Source of the DNA: Torymus aiolomorphi
Taxonomy: Eukaryota; Arthropoda; Insecta; Hymenoptera; Torymidae
Length of the DNA stretch: 64,000 nucleotides
Direction: 5' to 3'
Assembly (NCBI GenBank): GCA_036365515.1
Contig: CM070875.1
Coordinates: 98,076,128 to 98,140,127 of the forward strand
The notes beneath the pieces are model-generated. The model searched no databases. It was not told the DNA's origin and saw only the letters and a list, made by a program, of their open reading frames with translations. Position 1 is the first letter of the stretch. Every line of letters begins with the position of its first letter. Positions 36,863 through 49,843 of this stretch are shown piece by piece. The translations under genes were made by a program, and so were the position numbers.

Positions 36863-39600
36863 ATGCATGTTACGTGCAAATGTTTGAATGTATCCATAAA
36901 GACTAAAGGGAATGAATTACGCAATGTCAATGTTGATGATATCGAACTTGATACGAATGAACAAGCTCATACATTCTTCAGCAATGTGAGTATTAAACAA
37001 TTTCTCACTACAAGTATTGTATCCCTTGATGATTTTGATTAATTAAAAGATAAAAGTTCAAATATATTTGAATTTATCTGAAGAAAGTATAAAAAGACTG
37101 TTTAATATCTTAAACTAATTTCCTTTTATTAGATTAAAAATATGTTTGATTTTTAATCAAATCTTTTTATTATGATAGTTCTAGAGTTAAATAAAACGTA
37201 GTATATCATTAAGTATTAATTTTCCATAATTTCTTTATTACAGACTCTGGCTATAGTAAATGAACTAGAAAATATAACAAAAGAGCAACCAGGCCTAGTG
37301 GAAGTTCGGAATGTTGGCTCATGGGCTATTCATCATTGTTACAATTGTATGATGTATACCCATGCAGTGCATAGGGAATATGGAGCATCTAAGGTTTTAA
37401 TCAACACCAATATTATTGTAAGTAAAAATGAGAAGATTTATTTTATCAGCATTTGGAAATTGACTTAATATAATGCAAATATGTTATTTTATCAAATTAA
37501 AACTATATAATTATAATTCTTAGACATCAGAGGATGAGATATTAAATCTTAAAACTAGTCCTAACTACAGTCCAATCTTTAGGATAGTAGTAGACCATAG
37601 TAAGATAGATGATCTTGATCCACATGAACAACCAACTAAATTTTCTGGTAAATACTTGTTTTTCATACTACCTATTGATTTTTTATGGGTCTGAAGTTTG
37701 CAACGTAAGAGTGCAACGAAATAAAAAAAAAATAGATTTTACTTCAAAGTTATATTAATTCATTTTAATTTCGTGTGAAGATTTAGTATTTTATAGTATA
37801 AAATAACTTTACGAGAAAGGTTAACATCACATTTTTTATTATCTAACAGCTTTAATTAATTCTAACAAATTATTTTGTTGCATTCCAATGATGCAAACTT
37901 CAGACCCATGATTTTTTTTGCCAAATGTTTAATTTCTATATTAATTTATTACCAACCAATTTGATACTTCAACTTACTTTATTTTTTACTAAGAAAATTC
38001 TTATTGTTACAGTGTCTCAACTATCAAGTAATTTAAGACTGGCTCTTGGAGGACTTGATCAACAACTTGAAGAAGCCATTCAGCAACAAGCTGTTTCAAT
38101 AGATGAGAGAATACGTGCATATACTATGGAGCAGTATCAGATTTTAGAGGGATTTAGGGAACGCGCCCATAATGAGCATGCTCTTCTTTCAAGGTAATAT
38201 ATTGCATTTAATTATAGTCAACTAGTAAATAAGTAATAACATTGTTATTATATTAAACATTATGTAGTTATTAAACTGATCAATAATCTTATCAATAACT
38301 GAAATAAAAGATTACTTTAGGGTTATAAATCAGTATAATTTAATAACTTTTTGTTTTTTAATGCAGGTTAATCTGCACTGAGCAGCAATCTATTGGTGGA
38401 TCTACTAATTTAGAGACCCCACCTGCAACCCCTGAAACTATTCAACCAAGTAAAACTACCTCAGCAAGTGACTCTGTTGATGCAACATCTCGTTTCATTT
38501 CAAAGAATATTTCACATCTTCATCAATCATCTGTGCAAACATCTAAGGATATTCATGCAGTTGTAAGACAATGATAATTAAAATAATGATGGAATGATAA
38601 AAAAATGAGTCAAACTTTTCATTATTGTTATTTATTTTTCAGAATGGAAATAGTGACAATGATACACGAATAAAGGAACAATACAACATCTATAATAGTT
38701 ATGATGGAGAGGCTATGTTTATGCTTGAAGGCATGGATGATACCCCACTACCAATCAGACATTTGCAAGCATCTGATCAAGAATCTGATAATGATGGTAT
38801 TTTATATTTCTTGTTTCATTTTCGTACAGTTCTGTTAAATTATTTCTTTTATTTATTATTGCATTTTTATTAGATTCAGGTAATGAAGCAATGCACATAC
38901 TACGTAATCAAAGGAGTGGCCATCCTACATTAGCAAAATCATTGCCTGTTACTGTGCCTGCTTTTCATTCCTTTGGTCAACGTTTAATACAAGAAGAGGA
39001 TGATGAACAAGTAAGGTTTTCTAATATGTATAAGATATTTATAGACTTATAGTAAATATAATTAGATTGACGATTTGTTTTAATGATACGTGATTATCTC
39101 GTAATTTTTATAGCATGATTATATAAAACTCAAAAGTTATTGATACGATTTTCAAATGAAATATATCTTTGATCATGTACATTAACACTTTGAGTACTAA
39201 CTGTAAAATTGAATGACTTCTCCCAGGGGCTGAGGTCAAAATAGTGAAATTAAAAGAAAAAAAAAAATTAATTCGTTATTTCAGTTGTATTTATGAAACC
39301 CTAGTTTTTCGATAAAGTATTTTCATCATTTATAAATCTTGATGTCTATGAGCCATGAGCAATTTACCAAACGAACAATTTATATAATTACTAGTCTACA
39401 TTAACATTATTTATTTATAAAAAATTCTTGATCGATATATGAATCATGTAGCACTAATTTTGTTATTTTTTTTTCAGATTTCTAGAGATCCTATGGATCC
39501 TCACAATATACAAGCTTCTATAAAGGCCTTAGCCAAGAGCGTACATGGTGATACAGTTTTCGGCGACCTACCTCGTCCAAGATTTTCAACTCAAATCTGA
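36863..39600 (+). CDS. AKT1S1: PRAS40 / Lobe (AKT1S1) homologue, eight exons
   Basis: Predicted coding exons: 36,863-36,985, 37,244-37,417, 37,524-37,647, 38,013-38,193, 38,367-38,562, 38,643-38,796, 38,874-39,010 and 39,478-39,600. GT/AG borders and phases agree throughout, giving 403 residues. The C-terminal exon reads IKALAKSVHGDTVFGDLPRP, the hallmark of insect Lobe/PRAS40 proteins, which are Akt substrates that bind and restrain TORC1 in the cytosol. Upstream parts include a conserved segment VGSWAIHHCYNCMMYTHAV (exon 2), a helical segment after SSNLRLALGGLDQQLEEAIQ (exon 4), a Ser/Thr-rich linker (exon 5) and an acidic segment EEDDEQ before the last exon. The ATG at 36,863 is the first in frame. 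A likely 5' UTR splice acceptor is TTTTTGTTTCAG at 36,720. The gene is intact. Confidence 0.85.
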
Positions 39601-40249
39601 CTTGACGAGCCTTAGGATTGGTATGCGTGTTTGAAAGTCGAAGAGACAAATGTGATGTTACTCTTTTTTTATTACTATGACATGTACGTCGATCGTTATT
39701 TTTATTTTTTAATGTTTAAGAGATAGCAGCAGTGAATATAGTTGTACGTGAAAAACGACAAATGAAATATTTTATTACTTAGTAGAATACTACTGCTCTT
39801 TCAATTCTTACAAAATATTTTCAAACTTGTCAGACGCTACAAAGTCAGTTTAATGAAGTGTAGATGACGTATTTTAAGTGTTTTATACATTGCGCCGGTG
39901 ATTTATAAAGTAGTACCTTGCTTGTTTTCAATTGTACCGACTACTCTAATTTTTTTTTTCTTTTTTTTTCATCGAATTAGTAAGAATCTAAGTGTACTTT
40001 GAAAGAATGATACAACCCACCGTTTTTTTTAGTAATTTTATAAACGTGTTGACGACTGTTGTTTAGAAAGGAAATTTAAACTCTTGTTTACAGAAACGGA
40101 GCCACATTTGTATGCAATGTATGTATAATAATGAATTTAGAAAGGCTACTGTATTAATTATGTGAGAATTGATTATAATTTTTTTAATGAATTTCGATTA
40201 TGATTTTAATAACAAAGAATACTAATTCATATTTAGTGCGTAAAAAGGT
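39601..40249 (+). other. 3' UTR / downstream flank of the PRAS40-like gene
   Basis: AT-rich sequence after the TGA at 39,598-39,600. No further gene is visible; the transcript end was not fixed. Confidence 0.4.
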
Positions 40250-43200
40250 ACAAATTTATTAACATTATTGTTTTAAAATTAGTTGGTACCCTATCAAAAG
40301 TAAAGGAGACTCTCTCGCCCTCTATTTCAACCTCTCTCTCTCTCTCTCTCTCTCTTCCTCTCTCCCTTTCTCTCAATATCCGTCAAACTCTGTACCAAAA
40401 ACTTTAATGAGAGCTTAAATATGTTTTAATATAATCAACACGTTTTTTAAAAAAAATAATTTTTTAAGTACGTTTTAAAAACACAATTTTTGTCTAGACC
40501 TTTTATTTCTTCGAACCTCATCTATTCAATAAGCACTCTCTGCAAATGGTAATAATTTTTTTCATGACTGTACCAATAATAATATTGTTAATATAAAACT
40601 TTCTACGAAAGTATAAAATAAGGCAAGTATAGACGTTTTTTCTAAAACTGCAAATCAAACAAATGAAAGTTGTGAAATCAATTATCAATAGTCAAGTAAT
40701 GCAAACAACTCTCGGAAACTACTGTATGACTGTTCTCAGAAATGTATGAAAATTTGTTCATCTTTCTATACAAATTAAACACGAGAAAGTACTGAAATAA
40801 TATAAAACTTTCTACGAAAGTATAAAAAAAGGCAAGTATAGACGTTTTTTCTGTATAATCTATAAAATAATAATATTTATGATTTTTTAAAAGGAATCAA
40901 ATAAATACCAGTGCAAAAGTCTTTTACTTCTTTGAGTCATTGTATGCTGAACAAATTATATGTCAGTAAGTACATTCAAATTGTTCACTGCAAATCAAAC
41001 AAATGAAAGTTGTGAAATCAATTATCGATAGTCAAGTAATGAAAAAACTCTCGGAATCAACTGTATGATTGTTCTCAAAAATGTATTCAAATTTGTGCAT
41101 TCTTCTATACAAATTAAACACAAGAAAGTACTGAAATCAATTTATTGTAGTCAAGTAACCGTAAGTTAACTTGACTGACATATGTGTGCATTCTCCTATA
41201 CAAATTAAACACAAGAAAGTACTGAAATCAATTTATTGTAGTCAAGTAACCGTAAGTTAACTTGACTGACATAATAGAACTTTTAGTACCTTTTGTGTAA
41301 AATTACATTTTACGCCCACGTTGTAACTTCAAAAATATTTAGCCAGCGGGCATAAAGTACTACTTAACGCCTAACAAGCGCAATAGCTCACATACTCCTA
41401 CAAAACTTTATAGAACCTACGCACTTTACGCCCGTGTGGGTGAAAATTATTTTAATTATATAACTATTATGCCTTCCTTTTATTTTTAAAATTCATAAGA
41501 ATTTTATCAGATATTTACGAAAAGTTAAAGCCTATATAAAAAAATTACATAGTTACCAACACATCCCCATTTTTCATTATTCTTTCTCAATTTTGAAATT
41601 TCTATAATATTACGCATCTTGGGAGGACAATAGAAGTCTATATAGAGCTGCTCTAGCAGTGGTGGTCCTCCAATCTCCCATACATACTTGGCGGGCCCGA
41701 CGGTTTGCAGTTTAAGGAGTAGACATGGTCATTTTCATATAAATATTCTATGAATATGTTTAAGGTCAGATAAAATATATAAATGGGTTGCTTCTACATA
41801 TTAAATACTGATCCGTATTGAATTTATTACTCTGTTTTTAAATAGAAAGTGCAAACACGCATGATAATATCATATGAGATCTCATGAGAATATCGGACAT
41901 CAGATCTCGTATGAGAATATCGGACATCAGATCTCTTACGAGATTTCATTTGAGATCCCGTAATAAGTAAAATTGCAGATGACATTAATATATGATATCT
42001 CATATGCGATCTGATGTCTGAAATACTCATATGAGATCTCGTATGATATTTACACACGGTAAAAGGATGAAAATTAAAATAGGTGGCTTACAAAATGGTT
42101 AATAAAATCTAAAGCACTTTTGAGTAAACTATAAATTTATATGCATTTTTTATCTCATTCCCGCTTAAAAAAGACGGACACAAGGAAAAATATTTAGGGT
42201 AATGAAAGTAAATCATGAGATTATGCACTTGTATAGGGATATTATAATATTTAAGCGGTATCAATTAAAAATTAGAGCCAATGTTATTATTTATAGTGGG
42301 CTTATAGGTATAAACATTGTTAATCAATTTAAGCAAAAATTTAGTAAGTATTCTACATTTGTAAATGTAGAATACTACAAAGCCCACCGGTAAACTGCAA
42401 ACCGTCGGGCCCGCCAAGTATGTATGGGAGATTGGAGGACCACCACTGCTAGAGCAGCTCTATATAGACTTCTATTGTCCTCCCAAGATGCGTAATATTA
42501 TAGAAATTTCAAAATTGAGAAAGAATAATGAAAAATGGGGATGTGTTGGTAACTATGTAATTTTTTTATATAGGCTTTAACTTTTCGTAAATATCTGATA
42601 AAATTCTTATGAATTTTAAAAATAAAAGGAAGGCATAATAGTTATATAATTAAAATAATTTTCACCCACACGGGCGTAAAGTGCGTAGGTTCTATAAAGT
42701 TTTGTAGGAGTATGTGAGCTATTGCGCTTGTTAGGCGTTAAGTAGTACTTTATGCCCGCTGGCTAAATATTTTTGAAGTTACAACGTGGGCGTAAAATGT
42801 AATTTTACACAAAAGGTACTAAAAGTTCTATTATGTCAGTCAAGTTAACTTACGGTTACTTGACTACAATAAATTGATTTCAGTACTTTCTTGTGTTTAA
42901 TTTGTATAGGAGAATGCACAAATATGTCAGTCAAGTTAACTTACGGTTACTTGACTACAATAAATTGATTTCAGTACTTTCTTGTGTTTAATTTGTATAG
43001 AAGAATGCACAAATTTGAATACATTTTTGAGAACAATCATACAGTTGATTCCGAGAGTTTTTTCATTACTTGACTATCGATAATTGATTTCACAACTTTC
43101 ATTTGTTTGATTTGCTGTGAACAATTTGAATGTACTTACTGACATATAATTTGTTCAGCATACAATGACTCAAAGAAGTAAAAGACTTTTTCACTGGTAT

Positions 43201-43436
43201 TTATTTGATTCCTTTTAAAAAATCATAAATATTATTATTTTATAGATTATACAGAAAAAACGTCTATACTTGCCTTTTTTTATACTTTCGTAGAAAGTTT
43301 TATATTATTTCAGTACTTTCTCGTGTTTAATTTGTGTAGAAAGATGAACAAATTTTAATACATTTCTGAGAACAGTCATACAGTAGTTTCCGAGAGTTGT
43401 TTGCATTACTTGACTATTGATAATTGATTTCACAAT
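40250..43436. repeat. Left half of the palindrome complex (palindrome P1, centre about 42,054)
   Basis: The arms at about 40,670-41,715 and 42,393-43,436 are reverse complements of more than 1 kb and high identity, both ending in GCGGGCCCGACGGTTTGCAG. The loop (41,716-42,392) contains repeated ATGAGATCTCATATGAG-like palindromic units (about 41,850-42,045). The outer part (40,250-40,670), with a (CT)n tract at about 40,329-40,355, has its inverted counterpart at about 46,980-47,560, beyond the second palindrome. Confidence 0.8.
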
Positions 43437-43803
43437 TTATAGTACACGAAAAAAATACCTTATGAGAATCTCAGGTAATGATGGGACAAACTCAGACTCT
43501 TGAGCAATTTAGTATACTTTTACTAATTATTATCATAGTTGTATTAAAATTGAATAGAAAAGGTTTTAAAATTTATTACAGTTAGGATTAATTTTTAGTA
43601 GATAATATGATAAAAATTTTAAATCTAAATTTTAAGAGAATAGAAAATAATTTTTACTATATAGTTTCTATTAAAAATTAATAGAACTGGGTTAATTGTT
43701 ATACTCTAAGTTATACTAAAAATTTAGTAATTTTGTTGGCGCAAGGTCCGTCGGTAAAACACGGTGTATCATATGTACACAAGTCGAAACATCATTTACA
43801 AGT
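43437..43803. other. Unique spacer left of the tRNA-like sequence
   Basis: AT-rich and without internal inverted symmetry. No gene recognised. Confidence 0.4.
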
Positions 43804-43873
43804 GTGGCAGTGGTCGAATGGATAGGAGCGCAGCTTCGTAATCCGAGGGTTGAGGGTTCGAATCTCCTCGGGA
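43804..43873 (+). pseudogene. tRNA-Arg(UCG)-like relic with Pol III-type boxes
   Basis: The order of an A-box-like TGGTCGAATGGATAGG, a CTTCG anticodon-loop-like block, ATCCGAGGGTTGAGGGTTCG and a B box GGTTCGAATCTC, followed by a run of nine T (43,875-43,883), matches arginine tRNA with anticodon UCG. However, the acceptor, D and anticodon stems do not pair properly, so it is a relic or a tRNA-derived SINE head, not a working tRNA. It sits at the geometric centre of the 40-48 kb palindrome complex. Confidence 0.6.
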
Positions 43874-43883
43874 ATTTTTTTTT

Positions 43884-44655
43884 CTCATAAATTTCAACCT
43901 CGCGTCAAATTTACTATATACAATATGTTGTAAAACTTGATAGATTGCAAGTTTTGTACCTTTTTTTCATTACTACTCTACACTGAGAGAATTTCGGGAG
44001 CGCTGGTCTACTAGGTAGTACGGCTACTTTCTTAATGTACACACAAAGTTGTCCTTTGTTTTGATACGGCTGATGCCCTCTGTAGTACAACAGTCGCCTC
44101 TTCTCGGTATTGCTGCTGCACGGAAATCAGGAGGCAATTTACACTCTTCTAATTTTTTGCTGCGCTAGTATAGTACTTACGGCAAAATAAAATACAGCAG
44201 ACCACCTCTCCCAAATTCGGTATAGCTGATGCGCGAAACGAGCGGTACGTCTGCTGTATGTACTAACCGGCTAAGAGATCCGGATCTTGCAAAAAACTTG
44301 GAAATATTATCAATATATTAATTGAAAAAGACATTCTTTACAGCAAAAAATTGGTGAACTATAAGCAATCAAGTACACGATATAAATGAAAGAGAAAGCC
44401 CCTTTAAGGTTGTATTGGCTATACAATCGGCATCAAAAGTTAGTTTTTGTTTCAAGTACCAATAATTAGTTATATGAGCTTGTTTTTCTATTTTTTATTA
44501 TAAAACTATGTTGAAGGGTGTAATACCAATAGTTTAAGCTTCTAAAATAAAAAATCGCATAAAAATGTTTAAAGTTTTTTGATTTTCAAAAATGTTACGT
44601 TCTAAGATATTTTGTACTTGTATTTCCAACAATACCGAATTTTTAAAGTTTATTT
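43884..44655. other. Spacer right of the tRNA-like sequence
   Basis: A moderately GC-rich part at about 43,980-44,290 (CGGGAGCGCTGGTCTACTAG; CGGCTAAGAGATCCGGATCT) followed by AT-rich DNA. No gene or RNA recognised. Confidence 0.4.
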
Positions 44656-47240
44656 GATAATATAAAACTTTCTACAAAAGTATAAAATAAGGCAAGTATA
44701 GACGTTTTTTCTATATAATCTCTAAAATAATAATATTTATGATTTTTTAAAAGAAATCAAATAAATACCAGTCAAAAAGTCTTTCACTTCTTTGAGTCAT
44801 TGTATGCTGAACAAATTATATGTAAGCATTCAAATTGTTTACTGCAAATCAAACAAACGAAAGTTGTGAAATCAATTATCGATAGTCAAGTAATGCAAAC
44901 ATCTCTCGGAAACAACTGTATGACGGTTTTCAGAAATGTATTCAAATTTGTTCATCCTTCTATACAAATTAAACACAAGAAAGTACTGAAATCAATTTAT
45001 TGTAGTCAAGTACCCATAAGATAACTTGACTGACATAATAGAACTTTTTGTACCTTGCGTGTAAAATTACATTTTATATCCACGTTGTAACTTCAAAAAT
45101 ATTCAGCCAGTGGGCATAAAGTATTACTTATCGCCTAAGAGGCGCAATAGCTCACATAGTCCTATACAAAACCTTATAGAACCTACGCACTTTAAGCCCG
45201 TGTAGGTGTAAATTATTTTATGACTATTATGCTTTCTTTTCATTTCTAAAATTCATAAGAATTTTTTCAGATATTTACGAAAAGTCAAAGTTTTGAACTT
45301 TCTATAATATTACGCATTTTGGGAGGCCAATAGAAGTCTAGAGCTGCTCTACCAGGGTGGTTCTCCAATCTCCCACACATACTTGGCGGGCCCGACGGTT
45401 TGCAGTTTACCGATGGGCTTTGTAAATGTAGAATTCTAAATTTTTGCATAAATTCATTAAAAATGTTTATACCTATAAATTCACTATAATTAATAAATAA
45501 TTATAATGACTCTAATTTTTAATTGATCCTTTTCAAATATATCATCCCTAAATATTTGCAGAATCAAAAGTGCTTTAGATTTTACTAGCCATTTTATAAG
45601 CCACCTATTTTTTATCCTTTTCCCTTCTTGTAAATATCATATAAGATCTTATGTGCGTATTTCAGCCATCAGATCTCATATGAGATCATATATATATAGA
45701 TATAAATAATGTTATCTGCAATTTTATATATTATGGGATCCCATATGAAATCTCATATGAGATCTGATATCCAATATTCACATATATGAGATCTCATATG
45801 ATATTTTCACGCGGGTTTGCAATTTCTATTTAAAAACAAAGTAATACATTCATTGATCAGTATTTAATATGTAAATGCAACCCATTTATACATTTTATCT
45901 GATCTTTTTATATGAAAATGACGATGTCTACACCTTGAACTGCAAACCGTCGGGCCCGCCAAGTATGTGTGGGAGATTGGAGAACCACCCCTGCTAGAGC
46001 AGCTCTAGACTTCTCTTGTTCTCCCAAAATGCGTAATATTATAGAAAGTTCAAAACTTTGACTTTTCGTAAATATCTGAAAAAATTCTTATGAATTTTAG
46101 AAATGAAAAGAAAGCATAATAGTCATAAAATAATTTACACCTACACGGGCTTAAAGTGCGTAGGTTCTATAAGGTTTTGTATAGGACTATGTGAGCTATT
46201 GCGCCTCTTAGGCGATAAGTAATACTTTATGCCCACTGGCTGAATATTTTTGAAGTTACAACGTGGACATAAAATGTAATTTTACACGCAAGGTACAAAA
46301 AGTTCTATTATGTCAGTCAAGTTATCTTATGGGTACTTGACTACAATAAATTGATTTCAGTACTTTCTTGTGTTTAATTTGTATAGAAGGATGAACAAAT
46401 TTGAATACATTTCTGAAAACCGTCATACAGTTGTTTCCGAGAGATGTTTGCATTACTTGACTATCGATAATTGATTTCACAACTTTCGTTTGTTTGATTT
46501 GCAGTAAACAATTTGAATGCTTACATATAATTTGTTCAGCATACAATGACTCAAAGAAGTGAAAGACTTTTTGACTGGTATTTATTTGATTTCTTTTAAA
46601 AAATCATAAATATTATTATTTTAGAGATTATATAGAAAAAACGTCTATACTTGCCTTATTTTATACTTTCGTAGAAAGTTTTATATTATTTCAGTACTTT
46701 CTTGTGTTTAATTTGTATAAAAAGATGAATAAATTTGAATACATTTCTGAGAACAGTCATACAGTAGTTTCCGAGAGTTGTTTGCATTACTTGACTATTG
46801 ATAATTGATTTCACAACTTTCGTTTGTTTGATTTGCAGTGAACAATTTGAATGTACTTACTTACATATAATTTGTTCAGCATACAATGACTCAAAGAAGT
46901 AAAAGACTTTTTCACTGGTATTTATTTGATTTCTTTTACAAAATCATAAATATTATTATTTTATAAATATTATACAGAAAAAACGTCTATACTTGCCTTA
47001 TTTTATACTTTCGCAGAAAGTTTTATATTAACAATATTATTATTATTTGTACAATCATGAAAAAAATGATTATCATTTGTAGAGAGTGCTTATTGAATAG
47101 ATGAGATTCGAATAAATAAAAGGTCTAGACAGTTTGGGTTGTTTTTTTATAGATTATGTAGAAAAAACGTCATTATACTTGCCTTATTTTATACTTTCAT
47201 AGAAAGTTTTATATTAACAATATTATTATTTGTACAGTCA
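44656..47240. repeat. Right half of the palindrome complex (palindrome P2, centre about 45,676)
   Basis: The arms at about 44,660-45,414 and 45,937-46,690 are reverse complements; the 74-codon frame at 44,800-45,024 is repeated exactly on the other strand at 46,322-46,546. Each arm ends in the same GCGGGCCCGACGGTTTGCAG as P1, and the loop (45,415-45,936) again carries ATGAGATCTCATATGAG-like units, so P1 and P2 are copies of one element. From 46,690 to 47,240 further partial copies of the arm follow. Confidence 0.8.
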
Positions 47241-47890
47241 TGAAAAAAATTATTCCCATTTGTAAAGAGTACTTATTGAATAGACGAGACTAGAATGATT
47301 AAAAGGACTAGAGAAACTGCGTTGTTAGAACGTACTTAAAAAATTAGCTTTTAAAAACGTGTTGATTGTTTTAAAAAAATATTGAAGCCCTTATTAAAGT
47401 TTTTGGTACTCAGTTTGACGGATGTTGAGAGAGAGAGGGAGAGAGGGTCAGAGGGAGATAGAGAGGGGAGGGAAAGAGATGATCGAAGAGAGAAAGGGGG
47501 AGAAAGAGACGGAGGGAGAGAGAGGGAGGATGAGCGAGAGACTAATACTTGCCTTAGTTTAAACTTTTGTAAAATGTTTTTTGAGATAGTTGAATAGACG
47601 AGACTAGAAGAATTAAAAGGATTAGAGAAATTTTTTTGTTAGAATGTACTTAAAAAGTTAGCTTTTAAAAAACGTGCTGATTGTTTTAAAAAAATATTGA
47701 AGCCCTCATTAAAGTTTTTGGTACTCAGTTTGACGGATGTTGAGGGAAAGACGGTGAGAGAGAGATAGAGTGGGTGGTAAAGAGAGGAAGAGAGACAGGG
47801 GGAGAACGAGAGGGAGGGAGAGAGAGGGAGGATGAGCGCGAGGCTAATACTTGCCTTAGTTTAAACTTTTGTAAAATGTTTTTTGATAGA
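47241..47890. repeat. Tandem duplication of about 300 bp with purine-rich tracts
   Basis: Positions 47,289-47,580 and about 47,593-47,885 share TTGTTAGAA(C/T)GTACTTAAAAA, ACGTG(T/C)TGATTGTTTTAAAA, GTTTTTGGTACTCAGTTTGA and a GAGAGAGGGAG tract. The unit is the reverse complement of 40,300-40,560, the outer arm of the palindrome complex. The Arg/Glu-rich open frame at 47,382-47,597 is the translated purine repeat. Confidence 0.75.
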
Positions 47891-48394
47891 TTTACAACTT
47901 TTTAAAAGGAAATAATAATTAGATTGTGTGATAACGTTATGAGAGTTCATTAAGGTATATTTTTAATATCATTATTAAATGGTAGTATTGTTATTCACAA
48001 AAGTTTTAAATTAGTTTTTACTTTTGTAAAAAAATTTTTTAGAGATCTAGATTTTACAACTTTTTAATTAAGAGTAAAAGTACATTATAAATAATGTTTG
48101 TTAAGTATAGAATTAACTACACTTTAATTGATTTCACAACTTTTTTGGGTTTGACTTTCAGTATCCCCATGAAAGAAATTTAGTTCGACTTTATTAGAAC
48201 GCAAAAATTTATTATTGATTTGTAGAATTCCTTTTCATAAAATAAAACGTAAATAATTTTTTAGGATATTGTATAGGTTTCGGAAAATAATTCCTATGGT
48301 TTCCGAAAAAATTCTTATCGTTTGTAAAAGTATTTGTAAAGTGATTGTAAAGGTTTTGGAAAAGAATTTCTCGTTGCTTGCAAACGTTTTTTTT
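47891..48394. other. AT-rich intergenic DNA
   Basis: No gene recognised. Confidence 0.4.
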
Positions 48395-48830
48395 TGCGTA
48401 GCGGGCCGAAAGTACCACTTTCGCTCCCGGCGCCCGATCGCGAAGGTTGTATTTGCGACCTCGCTAGTAGTAGGGGTACATCTCAGGCAGACAGGGGGGG
48501 GCGTGGCCTGGGGTACATCTCAGGCAGATCGGTGGAGGAGTGGGGAAGCGTCTGGCGCCAGAGGTCTGGGGGTACAACTCAGGCAGATCGGGTGGAGCGG
48601 GTGGTGGGAGGAAGTGGGTGGTGATGAAGGTATTGCAAAAGCATATGCAAATATTTTTTTGCAAATTTTTTTTTTACTTTTTTCAGAATTTTATGGATAT
48701 GTGGGGTACAACTCAGATCGGGTGGAGTGGATGGTAGGTGGAAGTGGGTGGTGGTAAATGTTATGCAAAAGCATATGCAAATTTTTTTTTGCAAATTTTT
48801 TTTTGCAAATTTTTTTTACTTTTTTCAGAA
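48395..48830. repeat. Compound hairpin fragment (family copy 5) and GC-rich direct repeats
   Basis: GCGTAGCGGGCCGAAAGTAC at 48,398 starts a partial copy of the hairpin family. It is followed by three or four units of GGGGTACA(T/A)CTCAGGCAGA + TCGG(G)TGGA at about 48,472, 48,513, 48,572 and 48,702, and two copies of a GCAAAAGCATATGCAAAT palindromic box (about 48,637 and 48,765). The open frames here are repeat-driven. Confidence 0.6.
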
Positions 48831-49843
48831 TTTTATCGATATGTAGATGCGAAATGGTATTTATAAAAATTCGAATGAAATAAAATTTAAATATTCTGAG
48901 AAGTGAATTACTAATAATAAAAGAATTTGTTAATACTTTTTGTAAATTTTTTAGATATTGGGTATATTTTAGCAATGAAAGAATTATATAAATGTGAGTT
49001 TATGAATAAATGTTAGAATTAATTTAAATATTAGAATGGTGAAAATACATTTGTGGAAAATCTTAGTGTGTGTAGAAAAGGTCTGTCGGAAGCAGGTAGA
49101 AAATCCGTTGTACAGTGGAAGGGAAAGCGGGTGTATTGAGTAGTGAGTCTGAGAGAAGCGGTCGAGCCCCTAATTAGTGGGATAGGAGCTGGAAGGTGCG
49201 AAAACTGTATTGATGAGTGTGTAGATAGGACAAGGAATCTTTTAGAAGCATAAACTCAAATATTAAATATTGTGCAACGATGATGAATTTCAAGCGGGTA
49301 GAATATCGATACAGTAAAAGCCTTTACATGTGTCTTGAACAGCGGTGAATTTCGACCAGATGTAGAGTTAGAAAAGGAGACGAGTTGCGGGTGAGCTTAA
49401 GAGCTCGAGGTTGTAATTAAGTGGAGTGGAAGCTGGAGGGTGAGAAAACAGAATTGATGGGTGTATCGTTAAGAAGAGGAATCCGTTGGAAATATAAACA
49501 CAAATATTGAATATTGCGCAAGGAGGATGAGTTTTAAGCGAGCAAAATATATACGACAGAAGCCTTACATGTGTCTTGAACTGCGGCGTGTTTCAAGTGA
49601 GCGCCGATGAGGGTTTAAAAAGGAGACGTGTTTATTTACAGATTATACAAGTTTCGAAAAATGCTATATTTTAAGTATGGTAATAAAATGTGGGAAAAAA
49701 TCTGGGGAACTTGGTGATTGGAAGTTTTGAAGGAAATGAGGCTATACGGATGTTTATGGGGCGAGGTAAAAAAAATACGGAGAAAATATACGTTTTAGAT
49801 CTATTTATTATTTCGTAAAAAATAGAGTTTTGAATAAACATAT
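48831..49843. other. Flank or terminal region of the Polinton, with a direct repeat of about 240 bp
   Basis: Two related segments (about 49,130-49,370 and 49,385-49,615) share GTGGGATAGGAGCTGGA(A/G)GGTG-like, GAATTGATGGGTGT-like and TTACATGTGTCTTGAAC sequence. No coding frame. The element's left terminus and terminal inverted repeat should lie in this area or further left, but the matching right end is outside the window, so the boundary cannot be set. Confidence 0.5.

Noticed and set aside
43804..43873. Functional tRNA gene
   Set aside because: Boxes and terminator are present but acceptor, D and anticodon stems fail to pair; called a relic instead.
44800..46546. Identical 74-codon frames on opposite strands
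   Set aside because: Mirror images in the arms of palindrome P2; AT-rich repeat DNA without a domain.
47382..47597. Arg/Glu-rich frame
   Set aside because: Translated GAGA-type purine tract inside a tandem duplication.
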